Below are positions 8,359 through 17,513 of a stretch of DNA of 64,000 nucleotides, one piece after another (within the stretch, counting starts at the first letter, position 1; the number at the start of each line of letters is the position of its first letter). Source of the DNA: Halosimplex amylolyticum (GTDB lineage Archaea; Halobacteriota; Halobacteria; Halobacteriales; Haloarculaceae); assembly GCF_051414035.1 (NCBI RefSeq), contig NZ_JBLKNW010000002.1:434001-498000 (forward strand). The letters are read 5' to 3'. A program made the position numbers and the translations under genes. Under the pieces are notes generated by a model that saw only the letters and a list, made by a program, of their open reading frames with translations, was not told the origin of the DNA and did not search any database.

Positions 8359-9699
8359 ATGCCACGGAACCGCCCTGTCCTCCTCGCGCTCCTCGTCGCG
8401 GCCCTCGTTCTGGCGCCGGTGACGCACGTCGCCGGCGCCGCGGTCGCACCGGCTCCGGCGGCGAGCACGGCCGTATCGGGTCCGTCGGCCACCGGGCTGA
8501 TCGCTCACCCGGCGTCTGGCTCCGCGGAACCGGCCTCGCTGCCCGCGCCTGACGAACCGCTCGCGGCGACCGACGGCACGTTCGCGACCGATCGCCTGCA
8601 ACCGAACACGTCGAACTACCTCGGGATCCGCGAGGAGGCGGTCGAACGGACGGGTCACGACCGCGCCTCGCTGAACATCGCAGGTGCGATTCAACAGGAC
8701 GTTACCGAACTCAGGAGCGAGTACGCGTCGCTTTCGTTCGAACGGCGCTACGAGAACACCACCGGGTACGACGCGCGGTTAGACGTCCTCCGTTCGGAGG
8801 TCGATCGCCTCGACCGGCGCGTCCAGCAGCTCGAACTGCGTCGGAACAGGGTGATCGACGACTACAACGACGGCGACCTGAACACCGAAGCGTTCTACCG
8901 GGAGCTGGCGGCGATCGACGCCTCGGCCCGCGACGTCGAGTCGCAGTTCGACCGGATCCGCAGGGCCGCCGGGTTGTCGCTCCCCTCGGACCTGAACACG
9001 AAGATGAAGAACCTCGAAGGGGACCTGCTCACGCTACGCGGGCCGGTCCGCGAGCAGATCTCACAGGCCATGACCGGCGCCCGCGGACCGATACCGGTGT
9101 ACTCGGTCACCTCGCAGACCGGCCTCGTGCTCGCGTCGACGCAGGGCTCGCTCTACTATCGCGAGGCGTACCTCGGGCAGAACCGCGAACAGATCGGCAG
9201 CAACCAGTTCGTCACCGACGGCGATCCCAGCGGGGTCAGTACCGCGAACAACCGCGCGGCCCAGCTCTACCCGTGGGCCTACGACAATATCCGTTCGGGC
9301 CCGAACGTCGAGCCGATCGGGAACACGTCCGTCTACTACGTCCAGCTGGGTCACCCCCACGGGTCGCTCGAAACGTATCTCGACGGCCGGTCGGAGTCCG
9401 CCTTCCGCGAGTTCCAGACCAAACCGCTCGCCGCGCTCCCGACCCGGTCGACCACTAACGCCAGCGACGGCCTCCTACTGCGGATCAACCGCTCCCACGC
9501 AACCGGGCCTATGCACCTCACCGTCACCGACAACGAAACCGGCGAACCGCTCGACGCCACCGTCACGATTAACGGCGACGACGTCGGCTCGACCGGTGAC
9601 GACGGCCGCCTCTGGACGCTGACACCGCATCAGGCCGTCCGCATCTCGGTCACGACCGACGACGGCCGGACCGTCACCGAACGCTTTTTCGCCAACTGA
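8359..9699 (+). CDS. Predicted secreted coiled-coil protein with C-terminal Ig-like domain
   Basis: This 446-residue exported protein of unknown function begins with a signal peptide (PVLLALLVAALVLAPVTHVAGA). The middle (about residues 100-230) contains long charged helices, including RLDVLRSEVDRLDRRVQQLELR, predicted to form a coiled coil. The C-terminal 65 residues (HLTVTDNETGEPLDATVTING ... RISVTTDDGRTV) look like an Ig-like or carboxypeptidase-regulatory-type beta domain. GTG 8353 two codons upstream is an alternative start. It faces the membrane-anchored HTH gene across 145 bases, which may regulate it. I do not recognise an enzymatic motif. Confidence 0.82.
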   Translation: MPRNRPVLLALLVAALVLAPVTHVAGAAVAPAPAASTAVSGPSATGLIAHPASGSAEPASLPAPDEPLAATDGTFATDRLQPNTSNYLGIREEAVERTGHDRASLNIAGAIQQDVTELRSEYASLSFERRYENTTGYDARLDVLRSEVDRLDRRVQQLELRRNRVIDDYNDGDLNTEAFYRELAAIDASARDVESQFDRIRRAAGLSLPSDLNTKMKNLEGDLLTLRGPVREQISQAMTGARGPIPVYSVTSQTGLVLASTQGSLYYREAYLGQNREQIGSNQFVTDGDPSGVSTANNRAAQLYPWAYDNIRSGPNVEPIGNTSVYYVQLGHPHGSLETYLDGRSESAFREFQTKPLAALPTRSTTNASDGLLLRINRSHATGPMHLTVTDNETGEPLDATVTINGDDVGSTGDDGRLWTLTPHQAVRISVTTDDGRTVTERFFAN

Positions 9700-9850
9700 C
9701 CGGGCCGTACTGATCCCCTCCTTTTCGGCTCGGGTATCCTCGTTCGCTCAGCGGCGCTCACTCCGTGAGTCTCGCCCTTCGAGCACCGCTCGCGCAAAAA
9801 TCTGGCCGAAAAAGGCTCGCTCACTGCGTTCGATCACAACGACCGACCGC

Positions 9851-10468
9851 TCACTCTGGGACGTCGGCGACGGTCGTGATGGCGACATCGGGGCTGTACG
9901 AGGGTCCCATCGTCACGTGGTAGAACTCCTCGAAGCCGGCCTCGCGGAACATGCGGTCGGCCTCGTCCTCGCCGTAGAAGAGCATGAACGCGTCGGCGAG
10001 CTTCTGGAAGACGGTGTTGGACGGGTAGTTCGGACCGACGATGAGCACCTGTCCACCGGGTTTCGCGATGCGGCGACACTCGGCGAGGGCCGCGACGGGG
10101 TCGGGCCAGTACTCGATCGAGCCCGAGGACCACACCACGTCGAAGGTGTCGTCTTTGAACGGGAGTCGCTCGGCGTCGCCGCGGTAGAACGGGACGGCGC
10201 CGCGCTTGCCGAACTTCGCCCACGCCTTCTCCAGCTGGTGGACGCTCTGGTCGAGGCCGTGGACGTTCTCGGTCCGTTCGAGCAGGCCTTCGGTGGCGAA
10301 CCCGGTGCCACAGCCGACGTCGAGCACGCGGTCGCCCTCCTCGATGTCCAAGAGGTCGAGCGCCTCCGTCCGCATCTCCTCGTTCCAGATGAACGGGTTG
10401 ATCTGGTCGTACACCTTCGAGAGATACTTGTAGAACAGGCGAGCCCGTGTCTTGTCTTGGACGGCCAT
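9851..10468 (-). CDS. SAM-dependent methyltransferase resembling MPBQ/MSBQ (VTE3-type) quinone methyltransferase
   Basis: This is a 205-residue class I SAM methyltransferase. The SAM-binding loop is VLDVGCGTGFATEG, followed by an acidic LDQSVHQLEKA. The segments FYKYLSKVYDQINPFIW, GSIEYWPDPVAALAECRRIAK and the GPNYPSN...DAFMLF stretch closely match, from memory, the plant VTE3 methyltransferase that methylates plastoquinone/tocopherol precursors. Haloarchaea make methylated menaquinone, so a quinone ring methylation role is a reasonable inference. ATG 10468 (MAVQDKTRARLFY) fits the family N-terminus best; ATG 10495 would add nine residues. Confidence 0.85.
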   Translation of the reverse strand: MAVQDKTRARLFYKYLSKVYDQINPFIWNEEMRTEALDLLDIEEGDRVLDVGCGTGFATEGLLERTENVHGLDQSVHQLEKAWAKFGKRGAVPFYRGDAERLPFKDDTFDVVWSSGSIEYWPDPVAALAECRRIAKPGGQVLIVGPNYPSNTVFQKLADAFMLFYGEDEADRMFREAGFEEFYHVTMGPSYSPDVAITTVADVPE

Positions 10469-10645
10469 TGCCGACGTTTCGTCCCAGGTCGGCATAGTTC
10501 CCCCGTTTCCCGACGCCTGGGCGCCGAGCGAACGGCTGCCGACGGACGGCGGACCATCTGATCGCGACCGTGCCACCGACCGCGGTCGGACACCGCGACC
10601 GCCGCCGAGCGCGCTCGCGGCGCGCACGGCCGGGCCCACTTCGCA

Positions 10646-10655
10646 ACTACCAAAT
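10646..10655 (+). promoter_or_regulatory. Putative TATA element of the ATP synthase operon
   Basis: The sequence taccaaatag lies 33-42 bases before the atpH start codon in the divergent spacer. It is the best AT-rich candidate there, but it is not a perfect TATA box. Confidence 0.35.
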
Positions 10656-10687
10656 AGGCCCTGAACGGATCTCCCCACGATTAGCAA

Positions 10688-11020
10688 ATGCCAAGGCCAG
10701 AGGTTCTCGACCGAGTCAAAGACGCCGAACAGGAGGCGGACGAGATCGTCGCCGAGGCCGAGGAGGACGCCGAGGAGACGATCGCCGACGCTCGCGAGGA
10801 GGCCGACGAGATCCGCGAGCAGGCCCGCCGAGACGCCGACGCCGAGGCCGAGGAGCGCCTCGGCGAAGCGCGCGAGGAGATCGAGGCCGAGCGCGAACGC
10901 ATCCTCGAAGAGGGAGCCGAGGAGCGTGAGGCACTCGAGACGCGCGCCCGCGACCGCACCGACGAGGTCATCGACTACGTGGTGACACAGTTCGAGGAGG
11001 CGGTGCATGCTCAGACCTAA
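10688..11020 (+). CDS. atpH: A-type ATP synthase subunit H (AhaH)
   Basis: This 110-residue, highly charged protein is almost entirely coiled coil (VLDRVKDAEQEADEIVAEAEE and following heptads), as expected for the peripheral-stalk subunit H/G that pairs with subunit E. It is the first gene of the H-I-K-E-C-F-A-B run. Its end overlaps the subunit I start by 14 bases. Confidence 0.93.
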   Translation: MPRPEVLDRVKDAEQEADEIVAEAEEDAEETIADAREEADEIREQARRDADAEAEERLGEAREEIEAERERILEEGAEEREALETRARDRTDEVIDYVVTQFEEAVHAQT

Positions 11021-13262
11021 GCGAATGAGCAAGGTGTCCGTGACGGGCTCGAAGGCCGTCATGGACGACGTCATCGAGACGGTCTACGATCTGCACCTGG
11101 TCCACTTCACCGACTACGACGGCCGCTGGCCGGGCTTCGACAACGGCAACCCGATGGAAGGGGGCGACACCGCCTCCGAGAAGCTCGTCACCGTCCGCTC
11201 GCTCAAGAGCATCCTCGGCGTCGAGCCCGAGGACGCCGGCCCGAGCCGGATCGTCACCGACGAGACTCTCGAGACCGAACTCGAGGAGGTCCGGACCGAG
11301 GCCAACGACCTCGACGACCGACGCACAGAGCTCGAGAGCGAACTCCGCGAGGTCGACGAGGAGATCGGTGCGATGGACCCGTTCGCGACGCTGGGCATCG
11401 ACCTCGACCTCCTGTGGGGCTACGACTCGCTGTCCGTCGCGGTCGGCGAGGGCGACGACGACAGCGTCGAGCGCGCGCTGGCCGACCTCGACGCCGCCAC
11501 GCAGGTCTTCGACGAAGACGACGTCGTCGCGGCCTTCGCGCACACCGACGAGGACACGCTCCAGCAGGCGCTCGTCGAGGCCGACTTCACGGCCGTCGAC
11601 GTGCCCCACGAGGAGGGCGACCCGCAGGACGTCCTCGCGGAGCTCGAACACCGCAAACAGCAGCTCGAATCCGAACTCGCGACCGTCGAGAACCAGATCG
11701 AGGAGCTGCGCTACGACGTGGCCGGCTTCCTGCTGGCCGCCGAGGAGAAGCTCTCGATCCGCGCCCAGAAGGCCGAGGCACCGCTCTCGTTCGCGACGAC
11801 GCAGAACGCGTTCGTTTCAGAGGGCTGGATCCCGACCGAGCGCGTCGAGGAGTTCGAGATGGCGCTCGCCGACGCCGTCGGCGAGCACGTCGAGGTCGAG
11901 GAGCTCGAAGTCGCCGAGTACGACCGCCACGGCCACGCCGCGACCACCGAGGAGGTCGACCACGACGGCACCGAACCGGAGGAGGTCGGCGCGGGCACCG
12001 GCGGCGTCGAAGAGGAACGAGCCGCCGAGGAGAAGTTCGACGACGACGAGAGCGAACCGCAGGAGGCCCGTGCTGACGGGGGCACTGTCACGATGGCCGA
12101 CGACGACCCGCCGGTCATCCAGGACAACCCCGGCATCACCCAGCCGTTCGAACTCCTGACGAAGGCCGTCGGCCGGCCGAACTACTCGGAGTTCGACCCG
12201 ACGGTCATCCTCTTCCTGACGTTCCCGCTGATGTTCGGGTTCATCATCGGTGACGTCGGGTACGGGCTGATCTACACCGGGATCGGCTACTACATGTTCA
12301 GCAACTACGAGTCGGACGCGTTCAAGAACTTCGGCGTCATCACGGCCGCGGCCGGCCTGATGACCGCGCTGTTCGGGTTCCTCTACGGCGAGATATTCGG
12401 TCTGCATCTGGTCGCCTCCGTGTTCTGGGAGGGCGTCGTGGGACTCGAACACGCGCCCATCGAGAAGGGCCTCTCGCCGGCCACGAGCTACTGGGCCAAC
12501 ACCTGGTTCCTCGTGACCGCGCTGTTCGGCCTGCTGCACCTCAACACGGCTTACGTCCTGGAGTTCATCGAGAACAGGACGCTCCACGGGACCAAGGAAG
12601 CCGTCATCGAGACGGGGTCGTGGCTGCTGGCGCTGAACGGCCTGTGGATCTTCATCTTCAGCCGCCTGTTCGACGGCGCCAAGCCGGACCTGCTGTTCGA
12701 GACCTTCGACGAGGGCCACCAGGCCGCGTTCGAACTCGGCTTCTCCGGGTTCCCCGCGGTCGTCGGCTGGGTCGGCCTCGGGATGGTCTTGCTCGGGATG
12801 GTCCTGCTGGCCATCGGTCCGGTCCACGAACTCATCGAGATCCACGTCGTGCTGGCGCACACCCTGTCGTACCTGCGTATCGCCGCGGTCCTGCTCGCGA
12901 AGGCCGGGATGGCGTTCGCGGTCAACCTCCTGTTCTGGGGGGCGTACGCGACCGAGGGCGAACACGGCGACGCGTGGCACTTCGCGCTGACGCACATGCC
13001 GCACGTCGGGGACATGTCCCACGGTCACGAGGTCACCGAGATCCTCTTCCCCGGGATGGTCCACATGGGTCCGGCGATGGCGGTCTTAGGCGTCCTCGTC
13101 CTGATATTCGGGAACCTCATCGTCCTGATCCTCGGGGTCACCTCCTCGGGGATCCAGTCCATCCGTCTGGAGTTCTTCGAGTTCTTCGAGAAGTTCTACG
13201 ACGGCAACGGTGCGACCTACTCGCCGTTCGGGACCGAGCGGAACTACACGACCGAAGACTGA
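11007..13262 (+). CDS. atpI: A-type ATP synthase subunit I (a-subunit)
   Basis: This is the 751-residue membrane subunit that forms the proton half-channels next to the proteolipid ring. The N-terminal ~400 residues are cytoplasmic and acidic with coiled-coil stretches (RTELESELREVDEEIG, HRKQQLESELATVENQIEELR). The C-terminal half has about seven to eight transmembrane helices, including FLTFPLMFGFIIGDVGYGLIY, YGEIFGLH and HVVLAHTLSYLRIAAVLLAKAGMA, which are characteristic of the subunit. A very acidic insert of about 80 residues (residues 310-370) separates the halves, common in haloarchaeal homologues. It starts inside atpH. Confidence 0.96.
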   Translation: MLRPKRMSKVSVTGSKAVMDDVIETVYDLHLVHFTDYDGRWPGFDNGNPMEGGDTASEKLVTVRSLKSILGVEPEDAGPSRIVTDETLETELEEVRTEANDLDDRRTELESELREVDEEIGAMDPFATLGIDLDLLWGYDSLSVAVGEGDDDSVERALADLDAATQVFDEDDVVAAFAHTDEDTLQQALVEADFTAVDVPHEEGDPQDVLAELEHRKQQLESELATVENQIEELRYDVAGFLLAAEEKLSIRAQKAEAPLSFATTQNAFVSEGWIPTERVEEFEMALADAVGEHVEVEELEVAEYDRHGHAATTEEVDHDGTEPEEVGAGTGGVEEERAAEEKFDDDESEPQEARADGGTVTMADDDPPVIQDNPGITQPFELLTKAVGRPNYSEFDPTVILFLTFPLMFGFIIGDVGYGLIYTGIGYYMFSNYESDAFKNFGVITAAAGLMTALFGFLYGEIFGLHLVASVFWEGVVGLEHAPIEKGLSPATSYWANTWFLVTALFGLLHLNTAYVLEFIENRTLHGTKEAVIETGSWLLALNGLWIFIFSRLFDGAKPDLLFETFDEGHQAAFELGFSGFPAVVGWVGLGMVLLGMVLLAIGPVHELIEIHVVLAHTLSYLRIAAVLLAKAGMAFAVNLLFWGAYATEGEHGDAWHFALTHMPHVGDMSHGHEVTEILFPGMVHMGPAMAVLGVLVLIFGNLIVLILGVTSSGIQSIRLEFFEFFEKFYDGNGATYSPFGTERNYTTED

Positions 13263-13436
13263 TCGCGACTGCCGAATCGGGGCTCCGGTTCGGCGCTCTG
13301 TTCTCTCCGCGTTCTACGCCGTCGACCACTGACACGTCTCTGCCGCACCTGAATCACCAGTGAGGCCCGCTGGCGCCGCTGTCGCGGGATCCCTCGCAGA
13401 ACGCCTGTCACGGGTTGCCATTCGGTCGATTTGGGA

Positions 13437-13446
13437 AGCTTTATGC
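13437..13446 (+). promoter_or_regulatory. TATA-like element upstream of atpK
   Basis: The sequence agctttatgc lies 62-71 bases before the atpK start, inside a 245-base spacer that breaks the otherwise overlapping operon. It suggests an internal promoter boosting proteolipid synthesis, which is needed in many copies per enzyme. That role is inferred. Confidence 0.4.
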
Positions 13447-13507
13447 CCACGATAGAGCAATTCGAGCGTGTACGGAACGGAACCGTCGCGACAAACCCTA
13501 CACAACA

Positions 13508-13759
13508 ATGATCGATTCCATCGCCCCTATCGCAATCGCACTGCAGGAGAGTAGCCCCGCACTCGAACCCACCGCGGCCGCCGCGCTCGCCGTCGGACTC
13601 GGTGCGCTCGGCACCGGTATCGCACAGCGTTCGATCGGCGCCGCGGCCGTCGGGGCCGTCGCCGAGGACGACGACATGTTCGTTCCGGCGCTGATCTTCA
13701 CAGCACTGCCGGAGACGCTGATCATTATCGCGTTCGTCACGATCTTCGTGGCGAACTAA
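13508..13759 (+). CDS. atpK: A-type ATP synthase subunit K (proteolipid c-ring)
   Basis: This 83-residue two-helix proteolipid builds the rotor ring. Helix 1 is rich in Gly/Ala (ALAVGLGALGTGIAQR), followed by the polar loop AVAEDDDMFV. Helix 2 carries the ion-binding carboxylate in ALPETLIIIAFV (Glu69). A single hairpin with one Glu is the usual proton-type arrangement for haloarchaea. ATG 13508 gives the standard short N-terminus; the frame to its left is spacer. Confidence 0.95.
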   Translation: MIDSIAPIAIALQESSPALEPTAAAALAVGLGALGTGIAQRSIGAAAVGAVAEDDDMFVPALIFTALPETLIIIAFVTIFVAN

Positions 13760-13783
13760 CCGCGCGGCACTTTACTACTACTC

Positions 13784-14365
13784 ATGAGCCTCGATACAGT
13801 CGTAGAGGACATTCGAGACGAGGCCCGCGCGCGTGCGGAGGAAGTTCGCGCCGACGCCGAGGCACAGGCAGACGAACTCATCTCGGAGGCCCAGGCCGAC
13901 GCCGAGTCCATCCGCCAGGAGCGCCAGCGGGAGGTCGAGGCCACGATCGAGCAGGAGCGCGAGCAGAAGCTCTCCAGCGCCAAGCTGGAGGCCAAACAGG
14001 ACCGTCTGGAGGCCCGCCGCGACGTGCTGGCGGACGTCCGGGACGCCGTCGAGGACGAACTCGCCGGGCTCGAGGGCGAGACGCGCGAGGAGCTGACGCG
14101 GACGCTCCTCGACGCGGCGACGACGGAGATCGGTGACACCACCGACGCCGTCGTCTACGGCCGCCCGGACGACGAGGACCTGCTGGAGGACGTGCTCGCC
14201 GACTACGACCTCGACTACGCCGGCGAGTACGATTGCCTCGGCGGCGTCGTCGTCGAGAGCGAGTCCTCGCGGGTCCGGGTCAACAACACCTTCGACTCGG
14301 TGCTCGACGACGTCTGGGAAGACAACCTCCGGGAGATCAGCGACCGTCTGTTCGGAGACAAATGA
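13784..14365 (+). CDS. atpE: A-type ATP synthase subunit E
   Basis: This is the 193-residue peripheral-stalk subunit. The N-terminal half is a long charged helix (DIRDEARARAEEVRADAEAQ ...) that pairs with subunit H. The C-terminal half is a globular alpha/beta domain ending in FDSVLDDVWEDNLREISDRLF, typical of subunit E. Its TGA overlaps the atpC ATG by four bases. Confidence 0.95.
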   Translation: MSLDTVVEDIRDEARARAEEVRADAEAQADELISEAQADAESIRQERQREVEATIEQEREQKLSSAKLEAKQDRLEARRDVLADVRDAVEDELAGLEGETREELTRTLLDAATTEIGDTTDAVVYGRPDDEDLLEDVLADYDLDYAGEYDCLGGVVVESESSRVRVNNTFDSVLDDVWEDNLREISDRLFGDK

Positions 14366-15423
14366 GCACGACCGACGACTACGAGGACAGCAACTACGAG
14401 TACGTCACGGCCCGCGTCCGGTCGCGCCGTGCGTCGCTGTTCGACGAGGACGACTACCGGAAGCTAGTCCGGATGGGCACCGGCGAGATCGCCCGGTTCA
14501 TGGAGGAGTCGGAGTACGAGGAGGAGATGAACCGCCTCGGCTCCCGCTACTCGGGCTCGGACCTCGTCGAGTACGCGCTCAACGAGAATCTCGCGGGACA
14601 CTTCGACGACCTGCTGCGCTGGTCGACCGGCCGACTGTACGACTACGTCGCCCGCTACCTGCGGAAGTTCGACGCCTGGAACGTCAAGACCGTCCTCCGC
14701 GGCCTGTACTCGGACGCGCCGCGGGAGGACATCGAGGCCGACCTCATCGACGCCGGTGAGTTCTCCGAGGACCTGCTCGACGAACTCGTCGAGGCCGGCT
14801 CCGTCGAGGACGTCATCGCGGCGCTCGACCGGACGATCTTCGGCGAGGCCCTCGAGGCGGCGTTCGAGGACTACGAGGACACCGGGCTGCTCGTCCCGCT
14901 CGAAAACGCGGTCGACCGGACGTTCTACGAGCGGCTCATCGGCGGGCTGCCCGCGGAACCCGACCGCCCGACGGGGCTGTACATCGAGTTTCTCGAGGCG
15001 GAGATCGACTTCCGGAACCTCCGGAACGCGCTGCGGATCGCTCGCAGCGGCGCCGACATGGACCCCGCGGACTACTTCATCGACGGGGGTCGGCTGTTCG
15101 ACGCCGACGAACTGCGCCAGCTCGTCGCCAACGAGGACCAGCTCGTCGAGCGAGTCCGCACCAGCGTCTACGGTGAGGAGCTCGACAGCGCGCTGGACGT
15201 GCTCGCCGGGGCGGAGAGCCTCATCGAGTTCGAACACGCGCTGGACGCGGCGCTGCTCGAGTACGCCGACACCCTTTCAAATCGCTATCCCCTATCCGTG
15301 TGTCCGGTGCTCTCGTTCGTCCTCGCGAAGGAGCGCGAGGTCGACAACGTCAGGGCGATCGCCCGCGGCCGCGAAGCGGGTCTGAGCCCAGACCAGATCG
15401 AAGCGGAGCTGGTGACAATATGA
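14362..15423 (+). CDS. atpC: A-type ATP synthase subunit C
   Basis: This 353-residue subunit C/d forms the funnel-shaped socket that connects the c-ring to the central stalk. It is mostly helical, with family segments YEYVTARVRSRRASLF, FDAWNVKTVLRGL, FLEAEIDFRNLRNALRIARSG and the C-terminal FVLAKEREVDNVRAIARG. The start overlaps atpE by four bases and the end overlaps atpF by four bases, which fixes ATG 14362 as the start. Confidence 0.95.
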   Translation: MSTTDDYEDSNYEYVTARVRSRRASLFDEDDYRKLVRMGTGEIARFMEESEYEEEMNRLGSRYSGSDLVEYALNENLAGHFDDLLRWSTGRLYDYVARYLRKFDAWNVKTVLRGLYSDAPREDIEADLIDAGEFSEDLLDELVEAGSVEDVIAALDRTIFGEALEAAFEDYEDTGLLVPLENAVDRTFYERLIGGLPAEPDRPTGLYIEFLEAEIDFRNLRNALRIARSGADMDPADYFIDGGRLFDADELRQLVANEDQLVERVRTSVYGEELDSALDVLAGAESLIEFEHALDAALLEYADTLSNRYPLSVCPVLSFVLAKEREVDNVRAIARGREAGLSPDQIEAELVTI

Positions 15424-15743
15424 GCCAGGAGATCGGCGTCGTCGGCAGTCCGGACTTCACGACGGGCTTCCGACTGGCGGGCGTCCGGCGGTTCGCCGAC
15501 GTCCGCGACGACGACCCAGACGAACAGTTCGACGAGGCGGTCCGGGAGATGCTGGACGACGACGACGTGGGCATCCTCGTGATGCACGACGACGATCTGG
15601 AGCGGCTCTCCCGCGGCGTCCGGTCCGACGTCGAGACGAGCGTGGAACCGGTGCTGGTCACCCTCGGTGGCCCCGCCGGCTCCAGCGGACTGCGCGAGCA
15701 GATCAAACGCGCCATCGGCATCGACCTGATGGAAGAAGACTAA
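15420..15743 (+). CDS. atpF: A-type ATP synthase subunit F
   Basis: This 107-residue central-stalk subunit has a Rossmann-like N-terminal domain (GVVGSPDFTTGFRLAGVRR, VGILVMHDDDLERL) and ends PAGSSGLREQIKRAIGIDL, the standard C-terminus of subunit F. It starts in the atpC stop codon (ATGA) and ends one base before the atpA ATG. Confidence 0.95.
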   Translation: MSQEIGVVGSPDFTTGFRLAGVRRFADVRDDDPDEQFDEAVREMLDDDDVGILVMHDDDLERLSRGVRSDVETSVEPVLVTLGGPAGSSGLREQIKRAIGIDLMEED

Positions 15744-15744
15744 T

Positions 15745-17511
15745 ATGAGCCAAGCAACAGACACGACCGTTCGCGAGGACGGCGTCATCGAAAGCGTATC
15801 GGGGCCGGTCGTCACGGCCAAGAACCTCGACGCGAAGATGAACGACGTCGTCTACGTCGGCGAAGAGGGACTGATGGGCGAGGTCATCGAGATCGAGGGA
15901 GCGATCACCACCATCCAGGTCTACGAGGAGACCTCGGCAGTGTCGCCGGGCGAACCCGTCGAAGGGACGGGCTCGCCGCTGTCGGTCGACCTCGGTCCGG
16001 GGATGCTCGACTCCATCTACGACGGCGTCCAGCGCCCGCTGGACGTCCTCGAGGAGAAGATGGGGTCGGCGTTCCTCGACCGCGGCGTCGACGCCCCCGG
16101 TATCGACCTGGAGAAGACCTGGGAGTTCACCCCCGAGGTCGAGGAAGGCGACGAGGTCGAGGCCGGCGACATCGTCGGCTCCGTGCCCGAGACGCCCAGT
16201 ATCGACCACAAGGTGATGGTGCCGCCCGACTACGAGGGCGGCGAAGTCGTCGCCATCGAGTCCGGCAACTTCAACGTCGAAGAGACGGTCGCCGAACTCG
16301 ACAACGGCGAGGAGATCCAGATGCGCCAGGAGTGGCCTGTCCGGTCGGCCCGACCGACCGAGGACAAGCAGACGCCGACGGAGCCGCTCACGTCGGGTCA
16401 GCGCATCCTCGACGGCCTGTTCCCGCTCGCGAAGGGCGGGACGGCCGCCATCCCGGGACCGTTCGGGTCCGGGAAGACCGTCACCCAGCAGAGCCTCGCC
16501 AAGTTCGCCGACGCCGACATCGTCGTCTACATCGGCTGTGGCGAGCGCGGCAACGAGATGACGGAAGTCATCGACGACTTCCCGGACCTGCCCGACCCGC
16601 AGACCGGGAACGCGCTGATGGCACGCACGTGCCTCATCGCGAACACGTCGAACATGCCCGTCGCCGCGCGCGAATCCTGCGTGTACACGGGGATCACCAT
16701 CGCGGAGCACTACCGCGACATGGGCTACGACGTCGCGCTGATGGCCGACTCCACCTCGCGGTGGGCCGAGGCCATGCGCGAGATCTCCTCGCGACTCGAG
16801 GAGATGCCCGGTGAGGAAGGCTACCCGGCGTACCTGGCCGCCCGCCTCTCGCAGTTCTACGAGCGGGCCGGCTACTTCGACAACATCAACGGGACTGAAG
16901 GATCGATCTCGGCCATCGGCGCGGTCTCGCCGCCCGGCGGCGACTTCTCCGAGCCGGTCACCCAGAACACGCTGCGCATCGTCAAGACGTTCTGGGCGCT
17001 CGACTCGGACCTCGCCGAGAAGCGACACTTCCCGGCGATCGACTGGAACGACTCCTATTCGCTGTATCGCGACCAGCTCGACCCGTGGTTCGTCGAGAAC
17101 GTCGCCGACGACTGGCCCGAACAGCGCCAGTGGGCGATCGACGTCCTCGACGAGGACGGCGAACTGCAGGAAGTCGTCCAGCTCGTCGGCAAGGACGCGC
17201 TGCCGGAGGACCAGCAGCTGACGCTGGAGGTCGCCCGGTTCATCAAGGAGGCGTGGCTGCAGCAGAACGCGCTGCACGACGTCGACCGCTACTGTCCGCC
17301 GGAGAAGACCTACCGCATCCTCGGCGCGATCCGGACGTTCAACGACGAGGCGACCGACGCGCTCGAGGCGGGCGTCCCGATCGACGAGATCACGGCCATC
17401 GACGCCGCGCCGCGACTCAACCGTATCGGCACGACGCCCGACGACGAGGTCGACGACTTCGTCGACGACCTCGAAGCGGACATCGCCGAGCAACTGCGCT
17501 CCCTGTACTAA
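15745..17511 (+). CDS. atpA: A-type ATP synthase catalytic subunit A
   Basis: This is the 588-residue catalytic subunit. It has an N-terminal beta-barrel (VIESVSGPVVTAKNL), the A-specific non-homologous insert (about residues 110-200), the P-loop GPFGSGKT at about residues 239-246, GERGNEM, the Walker B region LMADSTSRWAEAMREIS and EGYPAYLAARLS. No intein is present, although A subunits of some archaea carry one. It sits between atpF and atpB with two-base spacing on the atpB side. Confidence 0.97.
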   Translation: MSQATDTTVREDGVIESVSGPVVTAKNLDAKMNDVVYVGEEGLMGEVIEIEGAITTIQVYEETSAVSPGEPVEGTGSPLSVDLGPGMLDSIYDGVQRPLDVLEEKMGSAFLDRGVDAPGIDLEKTWEFTPEVEEGDEVEAGDIVGSVPETPSIDHKVMVPPDYEGGEVVAIESGNFNVEETVAELDNGEEIQMRQEWPVRSARPTEDKQTPTEPLTSGQRILDGLFPLAKGGTAAIPGPFGSGKTVTQQSLAKFADADIVVYIGCGERGNEMTEVIDDFPDLPDPQTGNALMARTCLIANTSNMPVAARESCVYTGITIAEHYRDMGYDVALMADSTSRWAEAMREISSRLEEMPGEEGYPAYLAARLSQFYERAGYFDNINGTEGSISAIGAVSPPGGDFSEPVTQNTLRIVKTFWALDSDLAEKRHFPAIDWNDSYSLYRDQLDPWFVENVADDWPEQRQWAIDVLDEDGELQEVVQLVGKDALPEDQQLTLEVARFIKEAWLQQNALHDVDRYCPPEKTYRILGAIRTFNDEATDALEAGVPIDEITAIDAAPRLNRIGTTPDDEVDDFVDDLEADIAEQLRSLY

Positions 17512-17513
17512 CA

